DNA of 64,000 nucleotides from Brachypterus glaber (taxonomy: Eukaryota; Arthropoda; Insecta; Coleoptera; Kateretidae): the NCBI GenBank assembly GCA_958510825.1, contig OY294054.1, positions 13,081,037 to 13,145,036 on the forward strand, read 5' to 3'. The translations under genes and the position numbers were made by a program. Positions within the stretch are counted from its first letter, which is position 1. Each line of letters opens with the position of its first letter. The notes beneath the pieces were generated by a model that did not search any database, was not told where the DNA came from, and saw only the letters and a list, made by a program, of their open reading frames with translations. Below are positions 1-11,779 of this stretch, one piece after another.

Positions 1-594
1 ACAGACCAATCGACATAAACATCCCATCGCGTTGCTGTAGTCGGGTAAAAACAGAGCGGAAAGGTCTTCCCTTTCTTGAAAATGAAATTAAGAAAATATG
101 CATTTGAAATTTAAACTTTGTCAGATTTTGGAACCGGAGGATTTATTTTATGCCTCCCTATGTACATACATACATACATAATCTAAGTACAAGCGACACA
201 TTAGGATCTCTTATACAAATTGTTCTACCCTTAAAAAGACAAGAGATGAGTTTTAGACAATTTCTTTAGGAGTTTGTCTGAATTAGTTATGATTTTACCG
301 CCAGTTTTTAGCATTTACTATTTACCCCTCATTTTTTAAATTTATGTGAACCTTAATACATTTTTATTACCTATTTTAAAATTACCCCATACATGTAAAC
401 ATTTTTATTTGAAAAGCACTGGAACAAAAATTCTGCTTTAAATAGTTATAACTATTTGTTTATTCATAAATGAATGAAAAATATATAAAAATTTTAATTT
501 AAAGATATATGCGTTAAATTAAAAATTAATAAATTAAAAAAGTCCAAACGTGTATTTGTGTTACACATATTGTGTACCTATATACAATTGAGAG
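1..594. other. AT-rich DNA without a recognised gene
   Basis: No coding signal or long repeat is seen. A short (ACAT)n run of about four to five units sits near 162-181. The rest is A/T homopolymer-rich filler. Confidence 0.6.
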
Positions 595-830
595 TGCGTC
601 AATAGTATAATAAAACGAGTATTTTATACTATTTTTTTATTTGAGTGGTTTTTATAAAAAAAACAAACATATGCATTTGGGGAAATTTGTACTTTTCAAA
701 TGATTGGCAAAACTGTAATAAACGTTTTTTTCTATAGTTCTAAAAACAATAAACGATGTTCGTTTGTCCTGTTGCCAAACAAAGAAAAAACAAATTTGTA
801 TGCTCATGGGCGCTCATTAAAAATATAATG
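595..830 (+). repeat. Rpt-H interspersed repeat, copy 1
   Basis: About 235 bp that recurs in the same orientation at 29985-30215. Shared blocks include TATTTTATACTATTTTTT, CATTTGGGGAAATTT and GTTCGTTTGTCCTGTTG in the same order and spacing. No open frame or terminal inverted repeat is visible, so the element class is unknown. Confidence 0.7.
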
Positions 831-922
831 CAAAAGTGTGCACTATTAGATATGCCATCCTGTATAAAATTTTAAAATACATTAAAAAAATTACTATATT
901 ATTTTTTACAGTGTATGTAGAA

Positions 923-1129
923 TTATTTTCCGTAACCCCCATCTGTGGATCCCCCTTGGCAGTATTTAATGGCTTTTAAGTCAAGTCGCGATTGATCTTG
1001 GGCCCTTCTAGCGTATCCCTCTACCGAGGGATCCCGAGACCTTTCGTTTAGATGTCTCGCCACTAGGTGGTATACCTGTCGGGTTTCAGATCTTGTTTCA
1101 GGAGCTTTTTCAACAAAACGTATTATCAC
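923..1129 (-). pseudogene. Coding-like fragment of unknown protein, C-terminal part
   Basis: A 68-codon minus-strand frame stands out because its base composition is near half GC, while its surroundings are about a quarter GC. The peptide is hydrophilic and mixed-charge, with the stretches RQVYHLVARHLNERSRD and SRLDLKAIKYCQGG, and ends in a natural TAA after DGGYGK. That looks like a real protein tail rather than a chance frame. No signal peptide, membrane segment or known motif is seen. The upstream side breaks into AT-rich DNA, and a short dispersed repeat (1150-1190) lies just beyond the apparent start, so the ATG is probably internal and the copy truncated. I do not recognise the family. 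It could be a transposon, endogenous viral or retrocopied host fragment. Confidence 0.45.
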
Positions 1130-1149
1130 TTAGATAAGGTCGTTACATG

Positions 1150-1190
1150 TCATGCTTCTCGTACCATAGTATACTCTTCAAACTTGATGA
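1150..1190 (+). repeat. Rpt-E short dispersed motif
   Basis: Contains CCATAGTATACTCTTC after ATGCTTCTC. Near-identical blocks occur at 24755-24797, 39285-39320 and 49832-49872 (plus) and 43180-43205 (minus). It is probably the terminus of a TE family whose bodies are too diverged to align by eye. Confidence 0.5.
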
Positions 1191-1427
1191 TACAAACATA
1201 TTTTTTCGAAATCAAAATGATTTTTTCAATTTTTTTTCTTATTTTTTTTCCAAAAAAGGTTTTTCATTTATTTTTGAAAAAAAAATATATATATTTTATA
1301 AAATATATCAGTGATATAATATCATCGATACTATATTACTTTATTAAGTGTCATACTACACACAGAAAAATATCCTAATATATTCAATATATTATTTATT
1401 TAAAGTACCTATTTCTAAAACTTGTGA

Positions 1428-2086
1428 CCGTGCGGTCCAAAAGTCACCTCCCCCCTCTTAACTATTGAACGAGTTGAAATATCGACTTCAAAGCAGCACC
1501 TATATAAGACAACTATACTTAATATTTTCAGCTCTTAAAATGTAGGCACGTGGCATGGGAGGGATTTTTTTTAATTGGTAAGGGGGGTGTGTAATACATC
1601 ATTTTAACCTTATAAAATTCTGTATTTAGCTATATGCTTCTTATTATTTTTTTCTTGGGTGTAAAATAGGGTAGAAAATGGGTATTTTCGTCAAAATTTC
1701 TTAAAAAAAAATCAAACAATTTTTATAAAATTAGTTATTTTATGTTGCAAAAACGTAAATTATACTTTAAAACTAATTTTATTTAATATAATTCAAAATT
1801 TACAAAAAAAACTCAAAAAAAAATTGAAAAATTAAAACCTTAAAAAAAGTTTAAAAAATAAATAAATATATAGTTAAATAAAGAATTTTATAAGCTTTAA
1901 AGTTATGTACACACGACCCCCTTTCCATTTAAAAAGTCTCCCCCCATGCCCCCCTTTCCACGTTTTAAGAGCTGAAAATATTAAATATATGCGAAAAGAT
2001 ATCTTGGGTTTAAGTGTTTTAAATTTGAAGTCGATATCTTCAAAAGTTCAAAAGTTAAGAGGGGGGTGACTTTTGGACCGCACGGT
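1428..2086. mobile_element. Foldback/MITE element with long TIRs
   Basis: The ends are inverted copies beginning CCGTGCGGTCCAAAAGTCACC. The match continues for about 140 bp with small gaps (TTTTCAGCTCTTAAAA / TTTTAAGAGCTGAAAA near the inner ends). The roughly 380-bp centre is A/T-rich and non-coding. No convincing target duplication is visible. It is probably a non-autonomous DNA transposon. Confidence 0.8.
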
Positions 2087-2872
2087 ATACTTTTTGCAAG
2101 TATAAAAATACACATGTTTAAATAATTTTAAAAAATTCAGTAATTTGTTTTAAGTTCAATTACTTGGTACTTGTTTCCAAGAACTTAGTATTAGTACTAT
2201 TTTTTATTATTTTTAGTATTTTAAATACTTAGTGTAAATATCTACTTGTCATCTTTCATTTAAGTTTCTTAAAATCAGTACAATAAATTGTATTATTTAA
2301 ACCATTCACTTTTACTTGATTCAAGTTCTAACCTCTTGGAGCAAGTAAAATAAGTACAAGAGTTAAACTGCATTTAAGCAAAACATTTTTTTTGAAGTAC
2401 ATGTTGGTGGATATAGAAAGTTTTGAGCTACTTGGTTCTAGTAATCATTTCTCATTTATACACAATAAGTACCGGGTGACCCATTTACAACGAAACATCT
2501 TATAAATAACTCTTGAGATATTTATCTAATATAACTATAACTACTTATATTTTATAATTATACAAAAAAATACATATTTTTTTTGTTAATACTTGTAGTA
2601 TTTTATCGACAGCAAAATTTATGAGTATTTAAAAAAACCTAGGTTCACATAATTAGAAATTATTAGGCATGAAATAAAAATTGGCTTTATTTTATTAGTA
2701 AATAAACCGCACTTGTTCATGCATATTATTTTAATAGAATAAAAATTTAGAAAATTAACTTTTGTAAAACTGTTTATGCAAAATTTTTCATTCATTATTT
2801 CTTTTTGTTTTAGATCGTCGCCAAGTTGGGATAGCAGGTATAAAAAACTCTTATATAATTAACATAACTATA
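2087..2872. other. AT-rich DNA with repeat scraps
   Basis: No gene is seen. ACCGGGTGACCC at about 2471 resembles the ACCGGGTG terminus of TA-flanked MITEs elsewhere in the window (10615, 54563) but has no partner. TTTTATTAGTAAATAAACC at about 2692 recurs at about 15623. Confidence 0.5.
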
Positions 2873-3438
2873 CAGTAAGGTGGCCCTTAAAATATAGATT
2901 TTCAGGGACGCCCCTAAATATGTTTTAAATTGTATTAAAATAATGTGTAACAAATTTCAGGTCGATAGGTCAACGAGCACTTGCTGCATCGAGCCCTATA
3001 AAATAAAAAAATAAACTATCTACAAAATATTTGTGCACCGACTTCCGTATGACTTAAAATTTTCGATCTTTAAGGTAAGATTTCTGGGACTTCTGAAAAT
3101 TCTTCGAAATCTTATCGAAGATTACCGAGATTTTCGAGATTTTTATCAAAATTATTCAGATTTTTGAAAGATTTTTTAAAGAATTCACCCCTCGAAAATT
3201 TTTAAAAAATTGTATATATTTTTTGAATATATTTTTTATTCTAAGCATCTTTTATTCTTTGGATTTTTTCAATAGGACTTACCGTTTGGCTTCCAAACCC
3301 TTAAAATATGTTTTGTGCCTCCGTTTTTAGGGCTTGATGGGGCACCTCTCAAGGTTAGCCTGAAGTATGGTACAGCTCTTACACAATTTTAAACAAATTT
3401 AGGTGGTGCCCCTAAAAATAACTTTTTTTAAGGACCAC
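2873..3438. mobile_element. TA-flanked MITE, first of three in a row
   Basis: The left end (CAGTAAGGTGGCCCTTAAAA, then GGGACGCCCCTAAATATG and TTTAAATTGT) pairs with an inverted, diverged right end (AGGTGGTGCCCCTAAAAATA, then AAGGACCAC). TA flanks both sides. The centre is non-coding. The right boundary is uncertain by a few bases because the next element starts immediately. Confidence 0.6.
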
Positions 3439-3442
3439 TATA

Positions 3443-3830
3443 CAGGGTTATTTTTTAAAATGAATCAGCACCTCTTACCTTTAATTTTTTATTATGAAAC
3501 ATGTGTTTCATTGAAAAACCTTTCGTCGTAAAAGATAATTTACCAGGTGAGCAACTTTTCTAAAAGTTGTCACTTCAGAGATCACCCCAACATTAATTGT
3601 TTTACATAGATCACCCTTTATTATTTAGTTTTGGTATCATTGGATAACGAATATAATTTTACAGAAAATAGTATATTAAAATACTAGTTTTATAAGAGGC
3701 GTCCAGATTTAAAAAAAAAACACTTGCACAAGTTCAGTTCTATTTTATGATTACTATGCTTAAAAAATCAAATGTCTAATTCTTTAAATAAAAAAAAGAT
3801 AGAGGTGCTCTAACATAAAAAACATCCTTG
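3443..3830. mobile_element. TA-flanked MITE, second of three
   Basis: TA duplications at 3441-3442 and 3831-3832 bracket diverged inverted ends of about 45 bp. The left end has CAGGGTTATTTTTTA, then CAGCACCTCTTACC; the right end has the inverse, AGATAGAGGTGCT, then AACATCCTTG. No coding capacity. Consistent with a Tc1/mariner-type non-autonomous element. Confidence 0.7.
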
Positions 3831-3841
3831 TATATATGTGG

Positions 3842-3971
3842 CTGTGGCTTGGTTCTAAAAGGGCCAATGTCACTGTGTCAATAGCAGCGTTTTCAAAATA
3901 TTACATCAGGGTTGACGTGAAAACGCTGCTATTGACAAAGTGACATTGGACCTTTTAGAACCAAGCCACAG
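3842..3971. mobile_element. Compact near-perfect hairpin element
   Basis: Two 54-bp arms (3842-3895 and 3918-3971) are inverted copies with only a couple of mismatches, separated by 22 bp. Arm landmarks are CTGTGGCTTGGTTCTAAAAG and AATAGCAGCGTTTTCA. Total 130 bp. No target duplication can be fixed. Confidence 0.8.
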
Positions 3972-4289
3972 ATATAATCATTTTAAAAATACTTTACTCG
4001 TTCATCGATCTCTTAAAAAAATCACAAAATGTACATATGTAACTAACAAATAATTTGTATCACCCGGTGTTCTGTTTTCTTACACAATTCGTCTGAAAGG
4101 CAAAATCATAACAAAAATTGTACACAAAACTGACCTTGTGGCATGAATCCCTATCGTTATGTGTTAAAAAAATCTATCGGTTAGTTTTTTTTTTAAATCA
4201 ATTTTTTTAACTTTATCGAAAAATGGAAAAAATTGAAAATTAAAAAAACTCCTCTATGTAAGAGGACTTTCAGAATGGTATTAAGTAGT

Positions 4290-4835
4290 TGTTCTTACAA
4301 AATATTCTACGTTGCATCCTAGACTGTTAATAGAATTATTCTATAACTTTTTGAAAAAAATGAGGTCAAAGAGAAACACACTTTAAAAAGTTCATTTGAC
4401 ATGTCAATACTATAAAGTCGAATCAATTTTCATTTAATCAAAATATAATTTCATAAATTCTCATTTCTTTAAAAAAAAAGAGTATCACTTAGATTAGATT
4501 AGATTAGATTAGATTAGATTAGATTCTTAAAGACTGTTCTTACCCCTAGTCCCCAGAATTGTTGTGCATAACTTTGAAAATAGCTTAATCTTAATGTAAT
4601 AAATGTAATGTACATATATGACTAGGCAAGTGAAAAATTGATTTTTTGGTAGCTCATTGCCACAGTTTTAGCACCCAAAGGAACCGGATCCGGAGCCTAG
4701 CAATTTGAAAATGGCTTCTTTTGAATGTAGTTTAAGACGTATATAAAATACAGCCGGGAAAAAATAATGAAATAAAAATGGTCACCAGCTTTCCGACTAT
4801 CCGTAGAAAACTTAGTAGCTTCCCCATGGGATTAA
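4290..4835 (+). repeat. Rpt-A, half-element copy with pentamer expansion
   Basis: It matches 13075-13443 in order: TCATTTAATCAAAATAT, ATAAATTCTCATTTCTTT, TTTTTTGGTAGCTCATT, AGCACCCAAAGGAACC, and an end near GGTCACCAGCT. Only the right half of the foldback is present. Within it the block 4489-4525 has grown into a pentamer array absent from the other copies. Confidence 0.75.
4489..4525 (+). repeat. (AGATT)7 pentanucleotide array
   Basis: Seven perfect AGATT units lie inside an Rpt-A copy. The unit differs by one base from the arthropod telomeric TTAGG, but the context is interstitial and the sister repeats lack it, so a local slippage origin is the simpler reading. Confidence 0.9.
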
Positions 4836-5611
4836 GAAAACGTTCTCATTCCAATCTTAAAAATAAACGTTTTCCTCAGTTTCACCTATATGATTTATCT
4901 GCAAAGAAAAGTCAGCGGTTTTCCTAGTTTTTTTTTTAGAATATACTGAAAATGCAAATAGCGACATAAAACTAAATCGCAACGATATACTTTGATCTTC
5001 ATTTGTAGAAAATAAGAAGTGTATATGGTGTATATCCTCCTGAGAAAATGTCAGCCTATGTCATAAAACTTCAGATTGAGTTTTAAGGCAACCTATTTAC
5101 CTGTGAACGCTGTCTGAATTTATAATCAATAAAAAATATAAGGGAAACTCTTTTTTTACCATATTTTATCATAAGAATAAGCTCAACAAAGCTCTTTGTT
5201 TTATTGTCGGCAACTAAACTTTTAACAACATATTTTTATCACTTTTATATGAAGAAAACCTTATAAAACATAAGCTTCATTTATACAGTATAATACAGTA
5301 GCCAGGTGAATTTAAAAATACTATTAAAAGGCATATAACATTTTATTGTTTATGTTTTTATCTTGTTTTCGTAATAAAAGAAGAGTAAAAGTTGTTTTTT
5401 AAAAGATTGGATCTTTACATATCAGCAGTAACAAAAAGACAATGTAGTACTGTATCTATATAAATTTGTTTTTTTTTTATTTATTTATTGTGGAATACAT
5501 GGTCATATAATAGTTTTTTTTTATTTTATTGATTAACATGAATTCAAATACTTTTTTCCACAAAATACTCCAAACAAAGTTTCTTAAAGCGGCGTAGTTC
5601 ATATTTAATTT
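4836..5611. other. AT-rich DNA, nothing recognised
   Basis: No coding signal, terminal inverted repeats or shared repeat blocks were seen. Confidence 0.5.
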
Positions 5612-5734
5612 GTAATTCTAATTAGACTTAAAGGAGTTCCCCAAGGACCAATAACGGGCCCGTTACTATTTAAAATTTATTCTAACGACTGTGTGGTCAA
5701 CAGTAAAGATAAAATTTTAAGGTTGGCATATTAA
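5612..5734 (+). pseudogene. Reverse-transcriptase fragment of a non-LTR retrotransposon
   Basis: The plus-strand frame reads IRLKGVPQGPITGPLLFKIY followed by SNDC and RLAY, then a stop. GVPQG...GPLLF.IY.ND is the conserved motif-B region of reverse transcriptases of the jockey/CR1/I-like non-LTR group. The following catalytic FADD block is lost, the frame stopping just where it should begin. Only about 40 codons survive and no upstream finger domain or downstream part was found nearby. It is a dead remnant. The family assignment within non-LTR elements is inference. Confidence 0.75.
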
Positions 5735-6283
5735 AATAAATGTTAAGTACGATTTAAAAATGTGTGTCCACGAATGCAACGAACCCCAAATGATAAGCCT
5801 AAGGCGTAGCGCGGTGAAGGAGGTTGCTCCCTTGTGGCTAATACGTATACATATTTAAAATGACAGTAGTGTTTTAAACCGTTGGTAATTTAAAATTGTC
5901 GCGAAAAATCGCACGTCTGAGGAAAATAAAATCAACCCTTTTGTATTTCTTACATTCAAGACGTTATTGAGTGTGAAATTAAAGGTTTGTTTTAACCCTT
6001 TTCAAAATTCAGACTATGACATGCATTTAAAAGTTCATTTTACATCTTGTTTTGCGTCTTATTAAAGGGTTAGATGTGCATATCTTATTTTTAAATGGAA
6101 AATTACCAAAATAAATACATTTAAATTCTAAATTAGCTCAGTTAATTCTACACTTTAATCTCCATTACTTTTATTGCCGCAGAATAAAACAAACTTAAAG
6201 AGTACAAGTTTCATAATAGGTTAAACGCCATTGACTCGACTTCTCAGGAGGAATAAAAAATATATTTATTTATAAATGTAAAT
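5735..6283. other. AT-rich DNA, nothing recognised
   Basis: Contains a slightly GC-richer patch (5765-5850) without an open frame or tRNA-like fold that I could confirm. Confidence 0.45.
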
Positions 6284-7806
6284 TGCAATAAATGCACATG
6301 GGCTGATATTTTAAAGGGTAGTAGTGGATGGTAACAGAACACTCTGAATCTTGAATTTTAGTAGTAAGTCCGGTTATCTCGTTAAATATGCATCTTACAA
6401 TAAAAATACATATAACCAATTTTGTTAAGGAGCAAATTTTCAACAATTTTTGTTTAAATCGTTTTTTTCATTATAATAATTACAATTAATATTAAAAAAT
6501 AGCCATGTTGGGGGTAGCATTGGTTGTTTCGATTTTTTAGCCAAATTATTCATCGTAGGATAAAAGTAAAAAAAAAATAAACTTGTAGCTCTTAAAATTC
6601 TCTATGAGTTTCATACAGGGTGATGCATAACTGGCATGCCAAAATTTAAGAGGTGATTCTAGATCCAAAAATATAAAAAAAGTTCCTATAAAGGTTGGTC
6701 CGGAAATGAGCCCTAAGGGATCTAGGGCCCTTTAAAATTGTAATAAAAATAAGGTTTTTAATTAATAACTCGGGTACCGTTTAAGCTAGAGCGGCGAGCT
6801 TTTGCATGAATGCTAGTATTAATAAGGGCAATAAGTTTATGTTAATTTATTTTTTTAATTTATCCAGAGGCGTGCCCAGACGGACAAAATTTATGAGGCT
6901 TAAAACATTTTTTCCCCAAACTTTTCTATGTGTATGTTTTTTGGATTTGTTGTAAAAAATATAAATTTCTAGAGTAAAAATACATATAAAATATCATATA
7001 GTGTAACACTGTAGGAGCAACCGTTATCAAAAAAAAAATGCAATTAAGAGGAAGTAACATTTTGTGCCACCAAAAACGTTACTTTTTAAAAGGCTATTAC
7101 TCCTTTAATATTAAATTTAGGTGTTTTGGTGTATAATACTTTTTTGCTCAGTTTTAAATGAAGAATCACCCTGCAGCATTAAAATTTTATTGGTGCTTTT
7201 TTTTGTTCCCCATTCAATACGTCATTTTCGAAGGGCCGTAGCTCCCTTAGGGCTCATTTCCGGACCAACCTTTATAGAAACTTTTTTTCATATTTTTGGA
7301 TGTAAAATCACCTCTTAAATTTCGGTACGCAAGTTCTGGAACAGGCTGTATATTATGAATTTTTATAGTTCTTTTGATACGGTTATAGAGGGTGCATCTC
7401 GCCCTCTGGAACCGTACCAAATCCTTATGAAAATTTGTAATATATGAAACTTATAGAGAATTTCAAGATCTACAAGTTTGCTAAATTATCCTCCAATAAA
7501 TAATTTGGCTAAAAATCGAAAACAACAATTTCATCCACCACACGGCCATTTTTGAATATTTATAACTCGATTGTTATTATTATATTAAAAAAATAATCCA
7601 AACAAAAATTCCCCCCTTAACAATATTGTTAATATGCATTTTTATCGTAAGATGCATATTTAGCGAGACAACCGCACTTACCCCTAAAATTCAAGATAGC
7701 GGACAACCCTTACGCAAATCAACCGGTGGAAAGCTAACAGGAGTGTTCTGTTACCATCCACTACTACCCTTTAAAATATCAGCCCTTGTGTATTTATTGC
7801 AATTTC
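6284..7806. mobile_element. Older foldback element hosting a younger insertion
   Basis: Outer arms of about 330 bp on the left (6284-6613) and right (about 7440-7806) are diverged inverted copies. Paired landmarks are TATTTTAAAGGGTAGTAGTG at 6309 with its inverse near 7765, and ATATGCATCTTAC near 6387 with its inverse near 7644. The loop side 7351-7440 contains a small hairpin. The 733-bp element at 6616-7348 sits at the arm-loop border, so the foldback is the older of the two. Confidence 0.75.
6616..7348 (+). mobile_element. 733-bp TA-flanked element, copy 1
   Basis: Flanked by TA at 6614-6615 and 7349-7350. The ends are inverted: CAGGGTGATGCATAACTGG on the left; the right end read inward is CAGCCTGTTCCAGAACTTGC, followed on both sides by AAATTTAAGAGGTGATT. 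A second copy of exactly the same length lies inverted at 23716-24448, and only scattered differences are seen by eye. A diverged copy lies at 60405-60985 and a partial one at 9386-9793. There is no transposase frame, so it would move in trans; a Tc1/mariner or related TA-targeting partner is inferred. Confidence 0.85.
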
Positions 7807-8362
7807 AACTGGATCTAATTTTAAATTAAAAATTAAGAATGTTAGAAGCAATATGAACCGAGTAATTTTAAAAATTATAACAATTTTCGATAACTCTGTC
7901 AATAATATCTAACAAAATGGTTCTTTTTGAGAGGCCTAGTACTTTGCAAGATATAGCAGCTCAAAAATTTTACAGTAGAAAAAAAGGCCGCACAATATTG
8001 GTATCGATCACGCAAAAAACTCATATCGTAATAGTAATAGTCCAAACACTTAAAGCGCTTTTGAAAGTTGTACTCTTGAATTAATATCTATTTAACAAAA
8101 CTATATAACTCGAAATAACTTGAAAAATATGACTACGCTGTGTATTTTGATCTTAATAAGCCAACGTATACATGTCACGATTTTGTAAGAAGCCTCGTAA
8201 GAAGCTTTAAGTAATATATTTTTAACGAGCATTAACAAAACTAAAATCTGGACAGAGATATGCATTAAAGAACCAAAACTAATTAAACGAAACTAATGTT
8301 TTAAACAAAAACATATTTTTCTCATTTAGCCCAAGACTCAGATTTAAAACCATATCTTTCTT
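7807..8362. other. AT-rich DNA with a short shared block
   Basis: No gene. About 60 bp near 8305-8360 (TCTCATTTAGC, CAAGACTCA, ATTTAAAAC) recurs near 50472-50530, so it is a dispersed repeat scrap. Confidence 0.5.
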
Positions 8363-8753
8363 TGATTAGCTTATTTTTAGGCAAAGTTACTTTAAAAATA
8401 AATATGCATTCAGATTTGCCTATTTTATTCGATTTTGGAATAAAATTACCTTTTTTAAATTAATTTTGTCATGTTGATAGTATTAACATGACAATATTAA
8501 CTTAATTCATTAACTCGAGAGAATAAAGTTACCATAGCTATTTTACAATGTCATTATTTGACAATATTGCTATAAGTCTAAGAACTACCTATCTAAATAA
8601 CCTTATTTTCTCCAGTTAACAAACTTATTATTTAGGTGATAAAATTACTAATAGAACGTGTCTTTTATTGAAAAATTTAATAAAATAGGCAGATTTTAAT
8701 CAATAACTTACGTTTAGGGTAACTTTGTTCTAAAAATAAACCGATTAAATTTT
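8363..8753. mobile_element. MITE-like inverted-repeat element
   Basis: Left GCTTATTTTTAGGCAAAGTTAC is mirrored by GTAACTTTGTTCTAAAAATA near 8720, and CAGATTTGCCTATTTTATT by AATAAAATAGGCAGATTTT. Arms are about 90 bp, diverged. The non-coding centre has a TCATGTT...AACATGA dyad. Confidence 0.65.
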
Positions 8754-9385
8754 AATGTTTTTGGAATAAAAAATTAATTTTAAGACTATGTAAGGAAATT
8801 TAAAATAAAAAAAGGATTTTTGAAATTGCTCTTATCGTTGCTGAGATAAAGCTCTAAGTATTCAAGTTTCGATCACCCTTTAGAACTGTGATCTTAGTCT
8901 TTCGAACTATCAATGTTTGTTGATTTGGCATAATTGAAACACCTCACCATAGTGATATTTGTATCACCAGTGAATTTTAGCTCCACCAATAACCTTTAAC
9001 CCTTTCAAATCCTTCTTATTTAGTTTTTTCTTGCGTATTTGGGTCCAATAGTCTTTAAAAATATAAATATTCACTTACCGTAGTATAGAGGAAGTAGTAT
9101 GTTGTTATGTGAACATGCATATCGAGGTTAAAATCAGATAGCTCCTACGTGAGTATCATCTTCTTAGTAGGTACATTTATTCCGCCCTCACCCCTTCAAA
9201 AAACTATTTAAAATGTTCCCTTGGGCTGTTTTCTTATAATAATTTACAAGGAATATTTTTAAATAAAATACATACTCACGCCAAAAGGCCTTGTTTATTG
9301 AATAAATGTTATTATTATTATTAATTTTTATTGACGCAGTTTTTGGTTTCCATTTCTTGTGCTCTGAACGTTAACTGCAGTTTTC
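8754..9385. other. AT-rich DNA, nothing recognised
   Basis: Only a short TTA-triplet run near 9309-9325 was seen. Confidence 0.45.
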
Positions 9386-9793
9386 TTGAAAACGGTTGCC
9401 TATACATTGTTACATAAAGAACACATTTTTTTTGTATTTATTTATTTTTATTATATTTAATTGAGAAAATGTAAAAAAAGGTACATACAGGGAAGTTTGG
9501 GGCAAAAAAGTGACGCCCCACATTTTGTTCGCCCCTGATTAGAATTACCAGATAAAAACAATATAGCATGTTAGCCTTTGTCAATATTTGGACACTTGCA
9601 AACAATAGGGTAGTAGTAGTACTTCATAGGGTTCTAGAAACATTAAATTAAAACTCTTTTTCAGACGTACCCTTAGGAGGACCGTAGATCTCTCAGCGCT
9701 CATTTCCAGATAAACCTTTATGGGAACTTTTTCATATTTTTGGATTTAGAAGTACCCCTTAAATGTTTGTAACCTATTACTGAACCATCCTGT
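9386..9793 (-). mobile_element. Partial, diverged copy of the 733-bp element
   Basis: Matches the reverse strand of the 733-bp family: GAAAACGGTTGC, TACATAGTT-like spacer, AGTTTGGGGCAAAAA, then a unique stretch, then CTCATTTCCAGATAAACC, CATATTTTTGGAT and a terminal AACCATCCTG. Its other end is missing. Confidence 0.6.
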
Positions 9794-10614
9794 TTAAATT
9801 AGCAACCTACAGAAAAATTTTTAACAATAATCAACATTGATGTGATTATGTGATGTTTTAATTCTTCATAATATGTATTTTCTATACGTTTGATAATACA
9901 TAGCTCCTTTATGTTTATAAATGAGTACAGGGCCGGTTTTACCGAATTTTCCGCCCAAGTGAACATACTGTATTTGACAGTTCTTTAACAACATGTCATT
10001 GGTAACTATTAAAATTTACATGATAGGTTTAAAAAAAATAGGTTAAATCAGATAACCCCTTTGTCACTAGCACAGTAGTAGATAACGTTCCGCCCTCCAA
10101 AGAAAGAAATTGATGACCAAAACATGAAAAAGTTCATCCATGAGCAAACTTAAATCTTAAACACTTACTTGCTGACCAAAAAAAGGTCGTCAAGTAAACA
10201 TTTTCCGCCTCTAAAATTTGCAGCCTTGGGAAAGTGCGTAAATACCAAAAATTATGCCTGCTAAATAAACTTTTGGTAATGATTTTAGCAATCTTCTAAA
10301 TTGTATTTGACAAGGCCATGCTCGGCGTGAGTCTACAAATTTTACAGTAGATGTTTCCTGTCACATACTGCTTACTTTTTATTGTTACAAATTGGATACT
10401 TCTGTATGCAAATATTATTACCTTTTTTCCCAAATCCCCATTAAAAATAAAATGCCTTATAGCTTTATAAATGCAACGCTGATTTATTTTTAAACGTCAT
10501 TTTATAACCGTCATGCATCACCACAGTGAATAAAATACTTTCTTTTATTAGTCTCATACCCACTTCACAATAAAAATATTTAACATATATATAGTATGTT
10601 TATAAAATAAATAT
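9794..10614. other. AT-rich DNA with a possible hAT-type end
   Basis: CAGGGCCGGTTTTACCG at about 9928 looks like a hAT-type terminus, and short CCGCC boxes recur near 9950, 10090 and 10207. No opposite end was found, so no element is called. Confidence 0.35.
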
Positions 10615-11135
10615 ACCGGGTGAGTTTTATTTATGTCCACCCCAAAAATAAAGATTAATCTTTATTCGATAGAAACGAAACTTTTTAAATGGAACACCCT
10701 TTATTTTTTACATTTTTGAATTTAGCCGATAATTCTATGTATAAAAACTGTTTTTTCGAGGTTTTATTACTTTATTTTTTTTTCGTTTTCGTTTTTATGG
10801 TATATAAACGAGATATGCATAATTTACCTTTTTACTGACTTAATCTTAAAAGTACATCATAAATTTGGCATAAGAAAAATAGCGGAAAATACTCAGGAGA
10901 AAACCCATTTTTATTGTCTCTAATTCGCTGCCACATCAAATTTTTATTTTAATATTAGTATTTATATTTTTTAAGCTTGAATAGGTAAAAACAAGGTAAA
11001 TTATGTAAATCTCGTTTTAATACGATAAAAACAAAAACGAAAAAAAAAAAAGTAAAAAAAAGCAATCAATTTTTTATACATAGAATTTTCGGCTAAATTC
11101 AAAATTGTAAAAAGATAGAGGGTGTTCCAGCAAAA
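10615..11135. mobile_element. Inverted-repeat element (about 150-bp arms)
   Basis: Left GGAACACCCTTTATTTTT, TTTAGCCGATAATTCTATG and GTTTTCGTTTTTAT are mirrored by ATAAAAACAAAAACG, CATAGAATTTTCGGCTAAA and AGAGGGTGTTCC on the right. The arms run about 10688-10835 and 10990-11125. An ACCGGGTG end at 10615 after TA may be the true left terminus; its partner is not found. Confidence 0.65.
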
Positions 11136-11779
11136 CATAACGTTGTTCTGATATGCTTTACTGTAATAACAACTGTAATTATTAACAAATATTGCCTGGG
11201 GTTCCAAATAGGCAAAAACTTTTAGTATTTACTAGGGTAACGGATTTTCAGTGTGCTAATAAAAATTATACAAAAAAAAAATGAAAAAAAAAATCCCCAG
11301 AAAAGATTAATCGAAAACTCAAAAAAGGCACTTTAATCCGCAGTCTTTTTCGCTAAAATTTTTCATAAACACATTCATTAGACAATTTTAGTGCTGATAA
11401 TTAATTACTTGCTTAAAGTTATTTGGTACTAACCCTTGCAATATGTATAATAAGCATACCCCGGATATTTGGTATTGATTACGAGGGTCGCGCAAATGTT
11501 ACATATAAAAAAAAGTTTTTAAGGATTAATGGCACACTTTCTTAACCATCCCGTGATAGTTATTATTCATGGCGTAACTTGACTATGTTAAACAGGTATT
11601 ATGACACGGGGAATTATCTATACTTTTAGTATTACAAAAGATTTATAACTATATAAATATCAAAGGTAAAACAACAAAAAACTATATTATGTATATTTTA
11701 CAAAATATTTACATGTAAGTGTTCTAAAACTAAATGTACCCATATTTTTAAACATAATTAATTAATATTACTGTTGAAA

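Noticed and set aside
4489..4525. Interstitial telomeric repeat
   Set aside because: The unit is AGATT, not TTAGG, and it lies inside one Rpt-A copy whose sisters lack it.
7121..7318. 65-codon frame, also mirrored at 23759-23944
   Set aside because: Inside the 733-bp MITE; frameshifting differences between copies and no motif.
9928..10240. Complete hAT MITE starting CAGGGCCGG
   Set aside because: No opposite terminus or target duplication could be found.
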